Assembly: GCF_003865135.1 (NCBI RefSeq)
Contig: NZ_BHZC01000001.1
Location: 6,200,001-6,264,000, forward strand
Length of the DNA: 64,000 bases
Origin: Streptomyces chrestomyceticus JCM 4735
Lineage (GTDB): Bacteria > Actinomycetota > Actinomycetes > Streptomycetales > Streptomycetaceae
Direction: 5' to 3'
Shown: positions 62,273-64,000 of the stretch, in pieces
How the letters are laid out: every line of letters begins with the position of its first letter
Position numbering within the stretch: position 1 is the first letter of the stretch
Position numbers and translations under genes: made by a program
Notes under the pieces: generated by a model
Database searches by the model: none
What the model saw: only the letters and a program-made list of their open reading frames with translations
Told to the model about the DNA's origin: nothing

Positions 62273-62421
62273 GGTGGTCCGGGGGCGGTACGGGGCACGG
62301 AGCCCGTGCCGCCCCCGGCCGCATCCGGGGCTGTGGCGCCCGTGCACAAAGCCCGAGGGGAGTGTCGGCGGTCCGTGAGACCCTTGGTGGGTACCTGACC
62401 ATCCATTCCGAAAGCTGGACT

Positions 62422-62856
62422 GTGACCGCCACCGACCGCTCCATCGAGCTGATCAAGGCCGCCTCGCTGGCGGCCGCCGACAAGCTCGCGCACGACATCA
62501 TCGCGTACGACGTCAGCGACGTGCTCTCGATCACCGACGCGTTCCTGCTGGCCTCGGCCCCCAACGACCGCCAGGTCAAGTCGATCGTCGACGAGATCGA
62601 GGAGCGGCTGAACAAGGACCTGGGCGCCAAGCCGGTGCGCCGCGAGGGCGACCGCGAGGCCCGCTGGGTGCTGCTCGACTACGTCGACATCGTCGTCCAC
62701 GTCCAGCACAGCGAAGAGCGCGTCTTCTACGCCCTCGAACGCCTCTGGAAGGACTGCCCCGAGCTGGACCTCCCCGAGGAGGCCAAGGCCACCCGCGGCA
62801 AGGCCGCCGCGCACGCCGAGGCCACGTCGGCCGAGCAGGACGGAGACCTGAGCTGA
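62422..62856 (+). CDS. rsfS: Ribosome silencing factor RsfS
   Basis: A 144-residue protein that binds L14 and blocks joining of ribosomal subunits under nutrient limitation. RsfS (Iojap) motifs: DVSDVLSITDAFLLASAPNDRQVKSIVDEIEE and REGDREARWVLLDYVDIVVHVQHSEERVFYALERLW. GTG 62422 is chosen because the family begins right after it; the frame is open to 62362. The actinobacterial Ala-rich tail is present. Its stop shares bases with the start of the histidine phosphatase gene. Confidence 0.95.
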   Translation: MTATDRSIELIKAASLAAADKLAHDIIAYDVSDVLSITDAFLLASAPNDRQVKSIVDEIEERLNKDLGAKPVRREGDREARWVLLDYVDIVVHVQHSEERVFYALERLWKDCPELDLPEEAKATRGKAAAHAEATSAEQDGDLS

Positions 62857-63506
62857 ACGGGACCAGCAGCGGCCGTGGCCGCCGGATAGTCCTGTGGCGC
62901 CACGGCCAGACGGCGTGGAACCTGGAGCGCCGTTTCCAGGGCTCCACGGACATCGAGCTGACCGAGGAGGGCGTGGCGCAGGCGCGGCGCGCCGCCCGGC
63001 TGCTCGCGGCCCTCAAGCCGGACGCGATCATCGCCTCCGACCTGCGCCGGGCCGCCGCCACGGCCCGTGAGCTGGCGGCCGTCACCGGCCTGGAGATCAC
63101 GCACGACCAGGGGCTGCGCGAGACGTACGCGGGCGCCTGGCAGGGCCTGACCCACGAGGAGATCGTGGCGCGGTACGGGGAGCAGTACGCGGCGTGGAAG
63201 CGCGGCGAGCCCGTACGGCGCGGCGGCGGCGAACTGGAGACCGAGGTCGCCGACCGCGCGGCCCCCGTCGTGGAGCGCAGCGCCGACAAGCTGCCGGACG
63301 GCGGCACCCTGGTCGTCGTCAGCCACGGCGGCACGATCCGTACGACCATCGGGCGGCTGCTGGGCCTGGAGTCCCACCACTGGGAGGGGCTGGGCGGGCT
63401 GTCGAACTGCTGCTGGTCCGTGCTGGGCGAGGGTGCCCGCGGCTGGCGCCTGATGGAGCACAACGCCGGCACGCTGCCGGAGCCGGTGCTCGGCGACGAC
63501 GACTGA
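62853..63506 (+). CDS. Histidine phosphatase (phosphoglycerate mutase-like); apparent CTG start
   Basis: A 217-residue acid phosphatase/mutase-fold enzyme. RHG at 16-18 (VLWRHGQTAWNLERRFQG) holds the phospho-accepting His17; further family residues are ASDLRRAAATA, the Glu in RETYAGAWQG and VVSHGGTIRT with the second His. Substrate unknown. The frame has no ATG/GTG/TTG before the RHG motif except distant or out-of-frame ones; CTG 62853 overlaps the rsfS stop as CTGA, in the way GTGA/ATGA overlaps are used elsewhere in the window, and GGAG lies seven bases before it. I infer a CTG start and translational coupling. Confidence 0.88.
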   Translation: MNGTSSGRGRRIVLWRHGQTAWNLERRFQGSTDIELTEEGVAQARRAARLLAALKPDAIIASDLRRAAATARELAAVTGLEITHDQGLRETYAGAWQGLTHEEIVARYGEQYAAWKRGEPVRRGGGELETEVADRAAPVVERSADKLPDGGTLVVVSHGGTIRTTIGRLLGLESHHWEGLGGLSNCCWSVLGEGARGWRLMEHNAGTLPEPVLGDDD

Positions 63507-63654
63507 GCGGTCCCGCGGCCGGTGCCCGGGGCCCGGTGGACCGCCGCTCCGGGGCCCGGAGCGACCGGATTTCACATTTGGGCTGGTCGCAGGCTAGAGT
63601 TCTTCTTGTTCGCGGCGCCGCCGGGGAAAACCCCGGAGGAGCGGAACAAGACCC

Positions 63655-63727
63655 GGGGCTATAGCTCAGTTGGTAGAGCGCCTGCATGGCATGCAGGAGG
63701 TCAGGAGTTCAATTCTCCTTAGCTCCA
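63655..63727 (+). tRNA. tRNA-Ala (anticodon GGC)
   Basis: Acceptor GGGGCTA pairs with TAGCTCC, discriminator A; D-arm AGCTCAGTTGGTAGAGC; anticodon stem CCTGC/GCAGG with loop ATGGCAT giving GGC; T-arm AGGAGTTCAATTCTCCT. No encoded CCA. Confidence 0.95.
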
Positions 63728-63735
63728 CACCTCGG

Positions 63736-63770
63736 ATGATCCCGTCTCCCACTCTGGGAGGCGGGATCAT
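63736..63770 (+). terminator. Terminator after tRNA-Ala
   Basis: ATGATCCCGTCTCCCA (63736-63751) pairs with TGGGAGGCGGGATCAT (63755-63770) with one G-T pair and a 3-base loop, followed by TT. Confidence 0.85.
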
Positions 63771-63984
63771 TTCGTGCACGGACGGGCGCACGAACCGGTG
63801 CGTAACGGGGTAGACCTCGCCAGGGGCCCGCGATACGGGACCACGCGGCCCGCCCGCGTTCCACGCCGGTCCCTCCGGCCGCCGTACGGCGGTGTGCTGG
63901 TACAACGGGTACGGCGGCGGGACTGACCCGGTCGGCGGTCCGTGGCAGAATTCGGACGGCGCCGGCAGGGGAGGAGAGAACGCG

Positions 63985-64000
63985 ATGCCCACGAGCATCA
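63985..64000 (+). CDS. Start of a gene cut by the window edge
   Basis: ATG 63985 (reading M-P-T-S-I) is preceded by GGGGAGGAG at about nine bases, a strong ribosome site. Only five codons are inside the window, so nothing can be said about the product. Confidence 0.45.

Overview
The window is high-GC actinobacterial chromosome, almost certainly Streptomyces. Evidence: G/C at nearly every third codon position, frequent GTG starts, TANNNT -10 elements, rare TTA codons, and the gene order tig-clpP1-clpP2-clpX / valS / folC-DUF4233-ndk / mreBCD-mrdA-rodA / radical SAM pair / RNase E-rplU-rpmA-obg-proBA / nadD-LCP-rsfS, which is a conserved core arrangement in this genus. Orders and homologies are from memory of the families; no search was run.

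Layout. 1-10 kb: mixed genes (end of a sensor-like protein, amino-acid permease, rpiB, Nei glycosylase, broken Eis-like acetyltransferase, SpoIIE-type phosphatase, SRPBCC protein, cation/proton antiporter, acyltransferase with an ABC-ATPase remnant at its tail). 10-12 kb: small proteins, an ArsC-like protein, tRNA-Gly and tRNA-Pro. 12-17 kb: trigger factor and the ClpP1/ClpP2/ClpX protease. 17-19 kb: two tandem proline-rich membrane proteins. 19-27 kb: valS, a polytopic glycosyltransferase-like protein, a class B PBP, folC, ndk. 27-34 kb: the lateral-wall/spore-wall morphogenesis operon mreB-mreC-mreD-mrdA-rodA. 34-38 kb: an accessory insert with an encapsulin (HK97-fold protein shell carrying a cyclic-nucleotide-binding domain) and a translationally coupled cysteine desulfurase cargo with a ~215-residue disordered leader; a CYTH-CHAD protein is divergent to it. 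39-45.5 kb: a B12-binding-type radical SAM protein and its DUF2344 partner, split by a serine recombinase that sits in the 3' end of the radical SAM gene and leaves a degenerate second copy of that 3' end beyond it. 45.5-56 kb: RNase E/G with basic repeats, L21, L27, Obg, ProB, ProA. 56-64 kb: two related single-pass membrane proteins, an M48 peptidase, two tiny membrane proteins, nadD, an LCP protein, rsfS, a histidine phosphatase, tRNA-Ala and the first codons of another gene.

Two themes cut across the window. (1) Several otherwise good genes (Eis-like, folC, cysteine desulfurase, LCP, and in other ways the acyltransferase and the glycosyltransferase) are thrown out of frame by one base, four of them at short G/C runs and all four as the loss of one base. 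This looks more like a consensus-sequence artefact than biology, and it matters because one hit removes the catalytic cysteine loop of the encapsulin cargo. (2) Many genes have a -10 hexamer 6-8 nt before the start codon, the signature of leaderless transcripts, which fixes several start codons.

The most interesting locus is the encapsulin/cysteine desulfurase module: the shell gene carries a single TTA codon, so shell synthesis may depend on the developmental tRNA bldA.
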